Shown piece by piece: positions 15,505-24,173 of a stretch of DNA of 64,000 nt. This stretch comes from Vibrio splendidus. GTDB taxonomy: Bacteria > Pseudomonadota > Gammaproteobacteria > Enterobacterales > Vibrionaceae. A program made the position numbers and the translations under genes. The notes below the pieces were generated by a model. The model did no database searches. It was given only the letters and a program-made list of their open reading frames with translations, and was not told where the DNA came from. Numbering within the stretch: position 1 is the first letter of the stretch; every line of letters starts with the position of its first letter. The stretch is from the NCBI RefSeq assembly GCF_024347615.1, contig NZ_AP025508.1:2046001-2110000 (forward strand), in the 5' to 3' direction.

Positions 15505-16021
15505 CTAGCTTGTTAATTTGTTGCTTCGCACTTGTCCCGCCTGTCATTAACGACAATTGAAGATCACCAATGGCCTGACGCGAGTTGTTGTTTGCGCTTG
15601 CCAAAGACAAAGCGTTTTCGTTTGCCAAGTTAGTCTTGGTTTGCTCCGTTCGCATATCACCGAGGCCAAACCTAGCACTAGAATTTGCTTGTTGCTGATC
15701 TGCTTGTCTAAAGTTTCTAACGGCCGTTTCCGTATTTCGAGCAATCTGATTGTTATACAGATCATTCCCCATAGCTAAACCAACTAGATTTTTCTCCGTA
15801 GGCTGAAAGCGTTGAATGTAATCATCGTACTGCGCTCTCGTAAGAGCTGCCATTGTATCGGAATAACCTTTATCACCACCTTGATAGTTAACATGACCAT
15901 TAGTGGCAATTACTGGTGGCGGTGGAACCGGTTGCGGCAAACCTAAAGAGCTATCACCTCTTCGGTTGCTCCAACGCTGCGAACCGCCCATATCTCTATC
16001 TCTACCTCCAAAACCTGCCAT
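15494..16021 (-). CDS. Putative internal virion protein, 175 aa
   Basis: The N-terminus is Gly/Arg/Pro-rich (GGRDRDMGGSQRW, then QPVPPPP) and the C-terminal ~100 residues are helical and Gln/Asn/Ala-rich with a Gly-rich end. There is no signal peptide or enzyme motif. Between the 83-aa Gly-zipper and 218-aa proteins, overlapping the former, it fits an ejection or internal core protein set. Not assigned to a family. Confidence 0.55.
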   Translation of the reverse strand: MAGFGGRDRDMGGSQRWSNRRGDSSLGLPQPVPPPPVIATNGHVNYQGGDKGYSDTMAALTRAQYDDYIQRFQPTEKNLVGLAMGNDLYNNQIARNTETAVRNFRQADQQQANSSARFGLGDMRTEQTKTNLANENALSLASANNNSRQAIGDLQLSLMTGGTSAKQQINKLGGG

Positions 16022-16030
16022 TGCGTCACC

Positions 16031-16687
16031 TTATGCGTTTGCTAGGCCGTAGCCTACGTTATTGTCTGCTGGCATAGTAGTTCCACCAGTCGCGTTACTA
16101 AGACCACCTTTAACCACGTTATAAGCATTTTTGGTCCATTCAGGATTACTAGCCAATGTTGAAGCACCTAAGCCAACCGCCGCTGCTGGCAAGCTAACCT
16201 TATTGGCCTCCGCTATTGCATCACTTGATGCTTTTCGGCCTGAAGCGGCTGAAATGTCCTGTAGTCCTGCGGTTGCTTGTGCCTCTTGACCTTTACCAAT
16301 GGCTACAACGTTTTTCATGTTTCCAGTGTAACGTTGAGTTGCGTTATGTTGTCCTGCGCTGGTGGTCTGGTTCTCTTTTCCTAACTTGTCTTCGATAAGA
16401 TTAGTTTGAGCACCAGAAGCTTTACCCGAGGCCGGGTTAACACCCGCTGCCGCTAGCCCACGATCAACTTGTTTGCCCGCTTCATCATAACTAGAGTTAA
16501 AAGACGTATTAACATTGCCGGAAACTTTGTCATACTGGCTCTTGTCGCCCATGCTCTTGGTTCTACGAATATATTCGTTTTCCACTGGCACAAAGGTATC
16601 TTGATAGTCATTCCATTGATTTGCGGCAACTTTGGCTAACTCCTTTTGATACTTTGTTTCTTTTTGTTCATCGTTTTTCTTACCCAT
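16031..16687 (-). CDS. Putative internal virion protein, 218 aa
   Basis: A Lys/Glu-rich start is followed by helical Ala/Gln/Asn-rich sequence, with an Ala/Gly-rich segment (LPAAAVGLGASTLAS) near residue 170 that might contact membranes. The composition is typical of phage internal or ejection proteins. It overlaps the GNAT-like gene by 8 bp and precedes the 175- and 83-aa genes, so the three probably form one functional block. No specific family recognised. Confidence 0.6.
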   Translation of the reverse strand: MGKKNDEQKETKYQKELAKVAANQWNDYQDTFVPVENEYIRRTKSMGDKSQYDKVSGNVNTSFNSSYDEAGKQVDRGLAAAGVNPASGKASGAQTNLIEDKLGKENQTTSAGQHNATQRYTGNMKNVVAIGKGQEAQATAGLQDISAASGRKASSDAIAEANKVSLPAAAVGLGASTLASNPEWTKNAYNVVKGGLSNATGGTTMPADNNVGYGLANA

Positions 16688-17093
16688 AGTTCAATACCTT
16701 CTCGATTTCAAACAGCCCATCACTATCGATTCCTGTTTGCTTAAATCCATGCCGTTCCCACAATCTAACCACACCTTTACGCGCTGTTTTGGTAGTTACT
16801 TTTTTTGCGTTAATTTGCTTGGCAAGCTTGTAACAAATCTCTATGTAGTCACTTAGGCCGCTGCCGCTAGTGGACCAAGCGAAAAAGACACACAAGTTAA
16901 CTTCATCATCGGTGATGATAGGCCGCAATACAGTGGCGCATCGTTCACCCATGAATAAGTGAGCAAGTCCATCATCTAGGTCTTTTAAAATTTCATCTAA
17001 AAGTCCTTTTATGTTGTCTCTTTGCTCGACTTCAATAACGCTCTTTGTAAGAACATCGATATACTTCTTGTGGTCTACTTTGCTGTATTTCAT
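16680..17093 (-). CDS. GNAT-like acetyltransferase-fold protein, 137 aa
   Basis: The C-terminal part matches the end of a GNAT fold: a helix rich in Lys/Ala (YKLAKQINAKKVTTKT), then RLWERHGFKQTG, the usual 'Y/W-x-x-x-GF' end of N-acetyltransferases, and a final strand. The typical acetyl-CoA loop (Q/R-x-x-G-x-G/A) is not obvious; an SGSGLSD segment lies in the right area. Small GNAT-like proteins are common in the structural modules of podoviruses, where their substrate is unknown. It is 3 bp downstream of the QueC-like gene and likely co-translated with it. Confidence 0.55.
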   Translation of the reverse strand: MKYSKVDHKKYIDVLTKSVIEVEQRDNIKGLLDEILKDLDDGLAHLFMGERCATVLRPIITDDEVNLCVFFAWSTSGSGLSDYIEICYKLAKQINAKKVTTKTARKGVVRLWERHGFKQTGIDSDGLFEIEKVLNYG

Positions 17094-17096
17094 TTG

Positions 17097-17789
17097 CTAA
17101 ACCTTACGGCCATCTTGATAAACAGGGTTTTCAGGCATGATTTGCATACGTTTAGAATCTACAAACATTTTAATTCTTGGTTGGATAAGACCGACCTCTG
17201 CTAGCTGCTTGCAAGAGTGACAATTACCACACCCATCCCATATATGCCCTTCTGCGATCTGAGGAAAGCGACAGGTCCAAAACTCATCGTCACCACATTT
17301 AGATACCATTTGGTCTTTGCTTAAACCAACAACCAAAGATTCAAGTCTTATTTGTGGGTGCTTTTCATCTGGGTTATACGCCTTACGCGCCATTAACAGG
17401 CACTTGAGCATTTCTTGATACTCTTTAAGGTTCGAACCGTATTCGTCTCGCTCTTCCTTTTCTAGACCGATATACAAAACAACATCATCTTCAGGTTGGT
17501 GTACATCAACAACGTAGTTATCAATAAACGCCATGACTACGGCAAGTGCATCACCATAGCCAAAACCTCTGAGCTTAGAGTGAAAGAAGGTAAACTGAGG
17601 GTATCTTGATGCCAACTGGCTTACACATTCAAACTCAGCTTGTGCTCTTAACGTATCCATCATTTCATAGTAAATACAAACAAGACCGCCCGAGTTGGTT
17701 GGGTCCATACTTAGATATGTTTTAAAGCTTGCTACTGAGTCAGCCCCACCAGAAATAAGCAAATATTTGAATTGGTTGTTCTGTTCCAC
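17097..17789 (-). CDS. QueC-like PP-loop ATPase, 230 aa
   Basis: Residues 13-18 are SGGADS, the PP-loop of N-type ATP pyrophosphatases. Cys173, 187, 190 and 193 form C-x13-C-x2-C-x2-C inside DGCGNCHSCK, corresponding to the zinc site of QueC, and LSKDQMV (~157) matches the QueC helix before it. Its size (230 aa) matches QueC (~230). QueC makes preQ0 from 7-carboxy-7-deazaguanine using ATP and ammonia. No FolE, QueD, QueE or DpdA-like gene is visible here, so it would need host precursors or act on a related substrate such as a carboxylate being amidated. Its place between tail and internal-protein genes is odd for a nucleotide-metabolism enzyme. The longer Cys spacing argues for a divergent subfamily. 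Confidence 0.65.
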   Translation of the reverse strand: MEQNNQFKYLLISGGADSVASFKTYLSMDPTNSGGLVCIYYEMMDTLRAQAEFECVSQLASRYPQFTFFHSKLRGFGYGDALAVVMAFIDNYVVDVHQPEDDVVLYIGLEKEERDEYGSNLKEYQEMLKCLLMARKAYNPDEKHPQIRLESLVVGLSKDQMVSKCGDDEFWTCRFPQIAEGHIWDGCGNCHSCKQLAEVGLIQPRIKMFVDSKRMQIMPENPVYQDGRKV

Positions 17790-17792
17790 TTT

Positions 17793-19871
17793 TTATCTCC
17801 TACCTAAGTTCACGGTTAGATTTTGATTTGTTATTGAATAAAATCCGGTAGTACTCACAACTCTAAATGAATTGTTTTTACCGAAACCAGCACCCGGAAT
17901 GGTTGTTGATATATATACCTGACCTTCTGAATACCAAAATTCGTAATTAATCGACCAATTACCAGAATCACCACCGCCGACCCAAACCCGCCCCGTTTGT
18001 CTCGATTGAACGCTTAACTTGAATGAGCTTCCGATATTGGTCCATGGTCCACCATCAACCGAGATCTCAACTTTGATATATGAATTTTCTGGTAGACCAC
18101 CAGGTCGATATTTAGCGTTATACCTAGAACTTAATCTATGTGGGTTGTAAATCGTCCCTGTGTAGCTAACGATAAGGTTAGTTAGATAATTTGACGCTTT
18201 TACAATTCCGTCTAGTTTCAATGTGCCAAGAATGATTTTATTAGTTCCCGCCAACACTGCACCGCCCCTCATCGACTTTGCGGCAGTCAACGTTTGGCCT
18301 TTCAATACAAAATCTTCGGCAACAACTTGGTTCGCGGTTAATTTCCCTGTCAGTAATGAAACGGGGAACTCGCCAGAAGTTGCAACTATACGGCCCCTGA
18401 TGTATGCATTTTGAGCAGTTAAAAAACCACTTTCATCAACAAAGAAATTGGAGTTTTTATCGTTGATTCTCGGCGTTATTAACTTGGGTGATTTAATTTC
18501 CGTGTTTGCAACGATCTTATCCGCAATCACATCACCAGCAACTAATTCACGAATGTTCGCAACTTTGATGTAGGTGGTATTGATAGCTAGGATGTATTTA
18601 ATCGGCTCATCCGGTGCTGTTTTGTTTTGATCAACTAACGCTTTCCATTCGTCCCATGCTGGATTTTTTGTGGTACCGAAAACAGGAACAGCTTCTGTAC
18701 CCTTGCCAGCGCCATATTCGCGGTCATAAACGACTTGGAAATTGCTATTTTTCACTACAAAATTTGCGTCTCTAACACCCGTCTTTGAGTTCGATTCCGC
18801 AACTAAGCCAACACTAGCGATCAAATCACCAGCTTTCGCTTTAACCTCCCATAGAGATTTGACTCCGTTTATATCGGCTACAGTTTGCGACATTGTTGAA
18901 ACCGAACCTTTGACATTATCGATCTCACTTTTCAGCTCTTGCTTTGCACTGGCTATTGCTTTATTCGTTGTCGTCTTTGTTTGGTAGTTGTTGGTTAAGG
19001 TGGCCGCGATACTGGATCCGTTGTCATCTTCTATTTCAGACTTAAGAGTTTGAATTGCGGCTGCAATCGCCTTGTCATTGTCGACAATCGTGTAGTACTT
19101 GGTTTCAATAGTCGCTTTAAGGCTTAAGTGCTCAGTTCTGCGGTGAGTATTTTGAACGTCTTCAGTTACCGCGTTCTCTATCACACCTTCAGCGATTAAC
19201 CTGTCTAATTCATCAACTGTTGCGATATCTGCGAATGCAAACAAATCAGGATTCAATCGATCTTGAATGATATCTAAGAAGTATTGGGGATCGGTTACAG
19301 ACTTACCATGAAGACCAAACGTAGATTGGATAGGACCAACAGAACCGGAAACATTTACAAATCTAATCCAAAAATAGTAATCACCACTCATTGAAAGCGG
19401 TATGCTTCGAATATTGGCCGAAGTGGTATCAATACGAACAGCTTGAGTAAAATCATCCTTAGTTGCTTGAAATATCTCAGTGTAAGCATGACCTTTATAT
19501 GTTGGTGTATCCCACGTTAAAGTAGTCAGTCCAAAACCGTTATTAATTTGTACATGCTTCGGTAATGTTGGAGTCTCAACCACAGGCTTAACTGGTGTAA
19601 CAGTGGTCCCACCTCCACCATTACCGCCTGACTTACCAGTAAGGCTAGGATCAATTAATGACTTAATGCGCCCACTTTGGCTAATCGAGGCAAGCTTAAG
19701 CTCTTCTAAATCTTCCCATAAAACAGCCTTCTTACCGCCGTGACCACGTTGGCCTGTCAGCATTTCAATATTTTCAGCTATTGCGCTAGCTACCGGATCA
19801 GAAGGTTGTTTTGAGGGAATAGCCTGAAACTTGCCCTTCTTTTTATTTCCTTGAAGCGTTTTCGTCGTCAT
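17793..19871 (-). CDS. Phage tail tip/fibre protein with FnIII-like and J-type C-terminal region, 692 aa
   Basis: I chose ATG at 19871, which overlaps the previous stop (ATGA) and follows GAGAGG, rather than a start 36 bp further up. After a basic N-terminus and Gly-rich linker (~75), residues ~95-195 look like a fibronectin type III domain (TTLTWDTP ... YYFWIRFVN). A long helical/coiled-coil segment (~240-340) and a DUF1983-like region (LWEVKAKAGDLIASVGL) follow, as in the C-terminal part of lambda-type J proteins. The end is strand-rich and aromatic, a probable receptor-binding or fibre tip. Use of J-type modules in an apparent podovirus suggests module exchange with siphophages. Confidence 0.65.
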   Translation of the reverse strand: MTTKTLQGNKKKGKFQAIPSKQPSDPVASAIAENIEMLTGQRGHGGKKAVLWEDLEELKLASISQSGRIKSLIDPSLTGKSGGNGGGGTTVTPVKPVVETPTLPKHVQINNGFGLTTLTWDTPTYKGHAYTEIFQATKDDFTQAVRIDTTSANIRSIPLSMSGDYYFWIRFVNVSGSVGPIQSTFGLHGKSVTDPQYFLDIIQDRLNPDLFAFADIATVDELDRLIAEGVIENAVTEDVQNTHRRTEHLSLKATIETKYYTIVDNDKAIAAAIQTLKSEIEDDNGSSIAATLTNNYQTKTTTNKAIASAKQELKSEIDNVKGSVSTMSQTVADINGVKSLWEVKAKAGDLIASVGLVAESNSKTGVRDANFVVKNSNFQVVYDREYGAGKGTEAVPVFGTTKNPAWDEWKALVDQNKTAPDEPIKYILAINTTYIKVANIRELVAGDVIADKIVANTEIKSPKLITPRINDKNSNFFVDESGFLTAQNAYIRGRIVATSGEFPVSLLTGKLTANQVVAEDFVLKGQTLTAAKSMRGGAVLAGTNKIILGTLKLDGIVKASNYLTNLIVSYTGTIYNPHRLSSRYNAKYRPGGLPENSYIKVEISVDGGPWTNIGSSFKLSVQSRQTGRVWVGGGDSGNWSINYEFWYSEGQVYISTTIPGAGFGKNNSFRVVSTTGFYSITNQNLTVNLGRR

Positions 19872-21502
19872 ACGCGCCAAACCTCTGAGACGCTTGTAGC
19901 AAGACAAGCCTGTTTAACCATTCCGGTCCCGTAAAACTCGATTTGCCAAATTTCGCCACGCTTAGGCGGGATTCGGATCGGCTTATTCTTGAATATTTTT
20001 GGCTGATAATCATGAATCACTTTACCGTCCACAATGATTCTAGCGCCCACTAGTGCCGGATCTTCTGCAATCACATAAAGAGTGTTGAAGCTTGGGGATA
20101 AGCCAAAGAACTCTTTACTACGCCATGTGTAATCAATATCCGGTCCTTTCTTCCACTCGGCTATGTCATTGCCGTCAGAACTACGCATATAAAACGTATT
20201 TGTGCGTAAATTGGTATAACCAAAATTTGTCCCGACATTGAAAAAAGTAAGATCCCCAACTGAAGGATCGAAGATAAACGCTTTGTCTAACTTGGTTCCG
20301 TAGAATGCTAAATATTTAGAGTCGTAGTAATAAGCCTCAATACTTTCCGGCTTGATAGAGGTCCAAAAATCCGTTGAAATAATGTCTTTGGTTAGTAGTG
20401 CAACGTCTTGTCCTGTAAAACCAACTAGCCCCATTGGAGAGGCATATATCACAAGGTTATCTACGTTTAGCATCGAGCGCTTTGAAACACACGCTTGCAT
20501 TGAATCAAGCTTTCTACCGCTCATTGAATCTGGTGAAACACCTTGAAATATTTCAGGGTAACCCTTAGTACCGACTACCAGAACGTTAGAAACTGCGGCC
20601 ATTGCCACAATGTCATGCTCTGTTGTCAATCGATACTCACTAGGCCACGCATGAGGCAAGAACGGTTCACAAAAAGCAACGTTGTTCCCCCAAGAACCCG
20701 CTAAAATCCCGTTAGGCATTAACGTTAGATTAATCATTTCTTTGTTTGGCATTTCGTAGTTGTCCGAAAGTAACGATTGTCCTAGCTGACTATCAGTTAA
20801 TGTATCGGTGAAACTCAATTGTGATGTTTTTATTTCAGCTACTAGATACCAATCAGCTTGATTTCCACCAGAAGCCGATCGATAGATTCTTCTTTTAGTT
20901 ATGTTGCCAGTTAAGTTAACGGGTGCTGGAATGGTCAACACCACACTCGAACTTGGATACTTGATCTCTAACTGATTACTTGCTGGTGAAGGCGCGCCCT
21001 CTTCCCCTTGATCTGTGACAAACGTATAGATATAAAATCTCGTTTCATCATCGTCTTTGTTATCTACGCTAGGTAAAGGAATTGGATCGATTACTTGCCC
21101 GACAATTTGTGAACTACCAGCAGGAACGCCAAGCGTATTAGCAGCAAATGGATCTCCTGAATTTGGAATTGTTGTGTTGTTAAGAACTTGAGGCGGTTGT
21201 AGTTTACCGACTGTAGTTTCCTCACCAGTAAAATAGACGCGGCCCCATGGGTCACCGTCAATCGGTGATAGCACTACATCAACATCACTATTCCAACGTA
21301 ACCAAATTTTTTCTTGGTACTGGTATATGGTTCTAACGGTAGGTCCAATAGAAATTGCGGTGCTTTTGGGACTTTGATAAGGCTGCAAGTACCCAATTGG
21401 GTATTCGCAATCTTGCGCGATGGTCGCAAATTCAGGGCTTAATAATCTAGGCGCGATTTTGGGGCGTTGACCACGAAATGATAATAGGTTAATTACTGCC
21501 AT
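19868..21502 (-). CDS. Tail hub/stabilisation protein, beta-propeller-like, 544 aa
   Basis: A beta-rich protein without membrane segments. It contains a fibronectin-like strand region (YIYTFVTDQGEEGAPSPAS ... RRIYRSASGG) and repeated propeller-like blades (VLVVGTKGYPEIFQG, LVIYASPMGLVGFTG, LAFYGTKLDKAFIFDP). This layout resembles podovirus tail tube or stabilisation proteins of the large 'tail needle-adjacent' type, which form a ring below the portal adaptor. It overlaps the 115-aa gene at its start by 14 bp and the tail tip gene at its end by 4 bp. Product name is by analogy; no specific family is asserted. Confidence 0.55.
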   Translation of the reverse strand: MAVINLLSFRGQRPKIAPRLLSPEFATIAQDCEYPIGYLQPYQSPKSTAISIGPTVRTIYQYQEKIWLRWNSDVDVVLSPIDGDPWGRVYFTGEETTVGKLQPPQVLNNTTIPNSGDPFAANTLGVPAGSSQIVGQVIDPIPLPSVDNKDDDETRFYIYTFVTDQGEEGAPSPASNQLEIKYPSSSVVLTIPAPVNLTGNITKRRIYRSASGGNQADWYLVAEIKTSQLSFTDTLTDSQLGQSLLSDNYEMPNKEMINLTLMPNGILAGSWGNNVAFCEPFLPHAWPSEYRLTTEHDIVAMAAVSNVLVVGTKGYPEIFQGVSPDSMSGRKLDSMQACVSKRSMLNVDNLVIYASPMGLVGFTGQDVALLTKDIISTDFWTSIKPESIEAYYYDSKYLAFYGTKLDKAFIFDPSVGDLTFFNVGTNFGYTNLRTNTFYMRSSDGNDIAEWKKGPDIDYTWRSKEFFGLSPSFNTLYVIAEDPALVGARIIVDGKVIHDYQPKIFKNKPIRIPPKRGEIWQIEFYGTGMVKQACLATSVSEVWRV

Positions 21503-21836
21503 TTGCTTTCACCTTCGAGATCTTAGCCAGCTTCACCTCTATCGCATTAACCTTGTCGTTAAATCTAAGTTCAGCGTTGGTAACACGATCTCTAAACTGA
21601 CTATCAAGAGCAAAAACGTTCTTTTGCACATCCCCCCTAAGCGAAGCAACGCTAGAGTTTACGTTTCTTTCAAAGTCGCTTACATCACCAGCCAATTGAT
21701 CTAAGCTTTTCGCAATCGCAATATCATTAGCTTCCATTTTATCCAATCGATATGTGATTAATGTCCCTGTTCCAATGAGCGAAGCGCACAACAACAAAAG
21801 GCCTAGCGGGTTATCTCTGAGTAATCGAGCAAACAT
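21489..21836 (-). CDS. Membrane-anchored coiled-coil protein, 115 aa
   Basis: One transmembrane helix (~10-29, PLGLLLLCASLIGTGTLITY) is followed by ~80 residues of heptad-rich coiled coil with a basic end. The topology (short cytoplasmic N-terminus, periplasmic coil) is that of i-spanins such as Rz, but no overlapping o-spanin gene is visible and it lies away from the lysis genes. It has its own promoter-like upstream region after a terminator. Alternatives are a small virion or entry protein. Function left open. Confidence 0.5.
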   Translation of the reverse strand: MFARLLRDNPLGLLLLCASLIGTGTLITYRLDKMEANDIAIAKSLDQLAGDVSDFERNVNSSVASLRGDVQKNVFALDSQFRDRVTNAELRFNDKVNAIEVKLAKISKVKANGSN

Positions 21837-21867
21837 ATCGGCTCCTTAGCATGTTTCATTTAACTCA

Positions 21868-21897
21868 AGTATAAACCCGTTCGATACTTAATGTCCC
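21868..21897 (-). promoter_or_regulatory. Putative sigma70-type promoter for the tail hub genes
   Basis: On the minus strand GGGACA (complement of 21892-21897) is 18 bp from TATACT (complement of 21868-21873). It lies between the terminator of the tail-fibre gene and the 115-aa gene, where a new start is expected. The sequence after the -10 (TTTATACTTGAG) resembles that after the -10 at 12968. Confidence 0.45.
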
Positions 21898-21915
21898 TTT
21901 CGTATCCAAATCGAA

Positions 21916-21948
21916 AAACAAAAAGGGAAGCTATTAGCTTCCCTTTTT
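21916..21948 (-). terminator. Intrinsic terminator after the tail-fibre gene
   Basis: A 12-bp perfect stem (AAAAGGGAAGCT / AGCTTCCCTTTT) with a 3-nt loop and a following U tract on the minus strand lies 16 bp beyond the stop at 21964. Confidence 0.85.
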
Positions 21949-21963
21949 GGTTATCAATTATCT

Positions 21964-24159
21964 TTACTTAGCTTTTACGAACCACTGAGGAACGCCAAAC
22001 AATTTATAAACATCTGAATCATGTGGTGATGCTTGTGTGCCAGCAAAATAAATATTACCTGTTGTGTGATCAACCACAACCCCAGTAGAGTCTAAATTAT
22101 GGTTCGTATCTTTAATGGCAATAAATTTGCCCTGACCATTCTTTCTAAGATAAAGAACGGACGAGGTATAGAGCATTAGGAATACATCCTTGGTCCGTGG
22201 GTTAACGGATATACTAACTTGTGCAGAGTCCTTTTTAAATGTGTCTTCTTGCTCCCATTGACCCACTCCACCACGCTTTATTGATAGTCTTCCTTCCTTC
22301 TTATCAATCACGTAAACATCGCCAGTTAATCTGTCTATATTAACCCCTGTAGGTATTATAGTTTTACTAGCGTTTTGCGTAGCATAACCTTCGCTAACCC
22401 ATGCCGATGCACCGTTAGCAAGTTTGAACACTTCAGCTTTGTTTTGGTCAGTAACCCAAACATCACCATTTTTTTGGTTTACTGCAATGGAATCAGCATG
22501 CTTACCACCATCAGTTTTATAGTGCTGAGATTCCCAATTACCACCAGCGCTTTTTTTGAAGATTTCTGATTTTAAAAATGTATCTGCTACCCAGAGATCG
22601 CCATTGAACTCATTTACAGCAATAGCTTTGGGGTAAGCAAGACCAACATAACCTTGAGATATCCAAGGACCAACACCACCAGCTTGCTTAAATACATCCA
22701 AAGTTTTGGTGTCACTCCCAATCGTCCCAATAACGAAAATGTCTTGGGTTTTTGTATTAATAGCTATGCCTTTGATTCTTTCTCCCTTGTCGTATCCAAG
22801 TTGCCTTGGAGCACCGTATGGAGCTACTGGCAAAACCTCTTGAGAAGGTATATTGAAAGTATCTTTACCATCACCAACACCGTACTTAACGCCTATCTTG
22901 CTATACAAGTCACTATAAGCATTTCTTGATATTGCTTCTCCACCACAATACAAATAATTTTTTGGGTCGGCGTCAGATCCGTCTATTAGGGTGTATGAAC
23001 CTACAGGGTTTCCATCACCACCAGAACCGCCACCACTAGACGGCTTAGGCATCGGTATGAAATACATCGAAATTGGCCCGCCTTGCCAATTAGGATTGCC
23101 TTCAGTCACAAAAGATAATTGATTAGTCGCGATATCATAGGATATCTCTGAGAGCTTAAACATTTCTACCGGATAAGTATTAACGTCCTGAGAGTAAGCC
23201 CATACCCAATCGAACTTATTCAACATTCTCTCTAAGCTATCGAATGACTTAATACCATCATCATTGTATGCGTATGCTCTAAATAGATTGCCGTCACCCT
23301 GAGTAAATCCTCCATTGTTTTGTAAGTCACTCCCTGACCACATACCAAGATTCAAAGGGGTTGGAGCTACACTTGGTCGGCTATCTGAAATTGCTCTTTC
23401 AAGTTTTTTAATCTTGTCAAGCACATCATCTAGTTGATCGTAGTTAACAGCCTGACCAGTATCATTACCCGCCAATAGGTTTAGTATTTTGTGGCCCTTA
23501 AGATCAAGATCACTCTTACCTATTTCCACGCCTGTGCTGGTTCCGGTGCCTGTTCCCGTACCTGTGCTGTTTTTGCCGGGATCACCTTTTATACCCGGAT
23601 CGCCTTTAGGTATTCCAAGAGTGACGGTGCCAGTACTGCGATCCCAAGTTACTGTTGCTTGCGAACCCGCTTGAAGCGTTGTGGCATTTAGAATCTTAAT
23701 TTCATTTTTAGAGGCTGCTATTACACTTGCTGCAAGTTTATTAATGTTTGCTTCAACTTGCTTTATCGGCTCTACGCCAATAGTTTGGCCGTTACCAAGA
23801 TCAAAATTAATAAGCGGAGCGTTCGAGGTATAGAACTCATGAACTTGGTCAAATAAGCTTTGTTTACCATTGACCAACTGAGCAACCATAGCGGCCGTTC
23901 TGGTTGTAAGGTTGAGTGATACATTACGAATAACCGCATATTCACCGTTAGGTGGCGGTGTACCTTCGAACGAGTTTATTAAGGTTAAGTGGTTATTGTC
24001 GGTGATGTAGTCAATTTCATGAATTTCACCACTAACAATAACAATATCACCAGCTAACGGTTTAACGGCATCGTCTTTCCAATACGTATGAGAACCTACT
24101 AACTCCTTAGATCCTTTGGTTGCCGTTATCGTTCCTTTTCTATACCAACGTGTAGCCAT
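21964..24159 (-). CDS. Tail fibre/receptor-binding protein with collagen-like, collar and propeller regions, 731 aa
   Basis: The N-terminal ~120 residues probably attach to the virion. Residues ~175-210 hold a short collagen-like stretch (GIPKGDPGIKGDPGK) and a GTGTG repeat. Residues ~400-450 match the phage tail collar domain (LYCGGEAISRNAYSDLYSKIG, YGVGDGKDTFNIPS). The C-terminal ~280 residues contain about six NHL/propeller-like repeats (GIAINTKTQDIFVIG, AIAVNEFNGDLWVAD, SIAVNQKNGDVWVTD and so on), likely the receptor-binding head. Putting a propeller after a collar domain is unusual. It follows the adaptor gene and ends at a strong terminator, so it is the last gene of the capsid-adaptor transcript. 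Confidence 0.75.
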   Translation of the reverse strand: MATRWYRKGTITATKGSKELVGSHTYWKDDAVKPLAGDIVIVSGEIHEIDYITDNNHLTLINSFEGTPPPNGEYAVIRNVSLNLTTRTAAMVAQLVNGKQSLFDQVHEFYTSNAPLINFDLGNGQTIGVEPIKQVEANINKLAASVIAASKNEIKILNATTLQAGSQATVTWDRSTGTVTLGIPKGDPGIKGDPGKNSTGTGTGTGTSTGVEIGKSDLDLKGHKILNLLAGNDTGQAVNYDQLDDVLDKIKKLERAISDSRPSVAPTPLNLGMWSGSDLQNNGGFTQGDGNLFRAYAYNDDGIKSFDSLERMLNKFDWVWAYSQDVNTYPVEMFKLSEISYDIATNQLSFVTEGNPNWQGGPISMYFIPMPKPSSGGGSGGDGNPVGSYTLIDGSDADPKNYLYCGGEAISRNAYSDLYSKIGVKYGVGDGKDTFNIPSQEVLPVAPYGAPRQLGYDKGERIKGIAINTKTQDIFVIGTIGSDTKTLDVFKQAGGVGPWISQGYVGLAYPKAIAVNEFNGDLWVADTFLKSEIFKKSAGGNWESQHYKTDGGKHADSIAVNQKNGDVWVTDQNKAEVFKLANGASAWVSEGYATQNASKTIIPTGVNIDRLTGDVYVIDKKEGRLSIKRGGVGQWEQEDTFKKDSAQVSISVNPRTKDVFLMLYTSSVLYLRKNGQGKFIAIKDTNHNLDSTGVVVDHTTGNIYFAGTQASPHDSDVYKLFGVPQWFVKAK

Positions 24160-24173
24160 GTGTTCGGTCCTAT

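Noticed and set aside
17793..24159. Diversity-generating retroelement acting on the tail genes
   Set aside because: No reverse transcriptase gene and no template/variable repeat pair was found.
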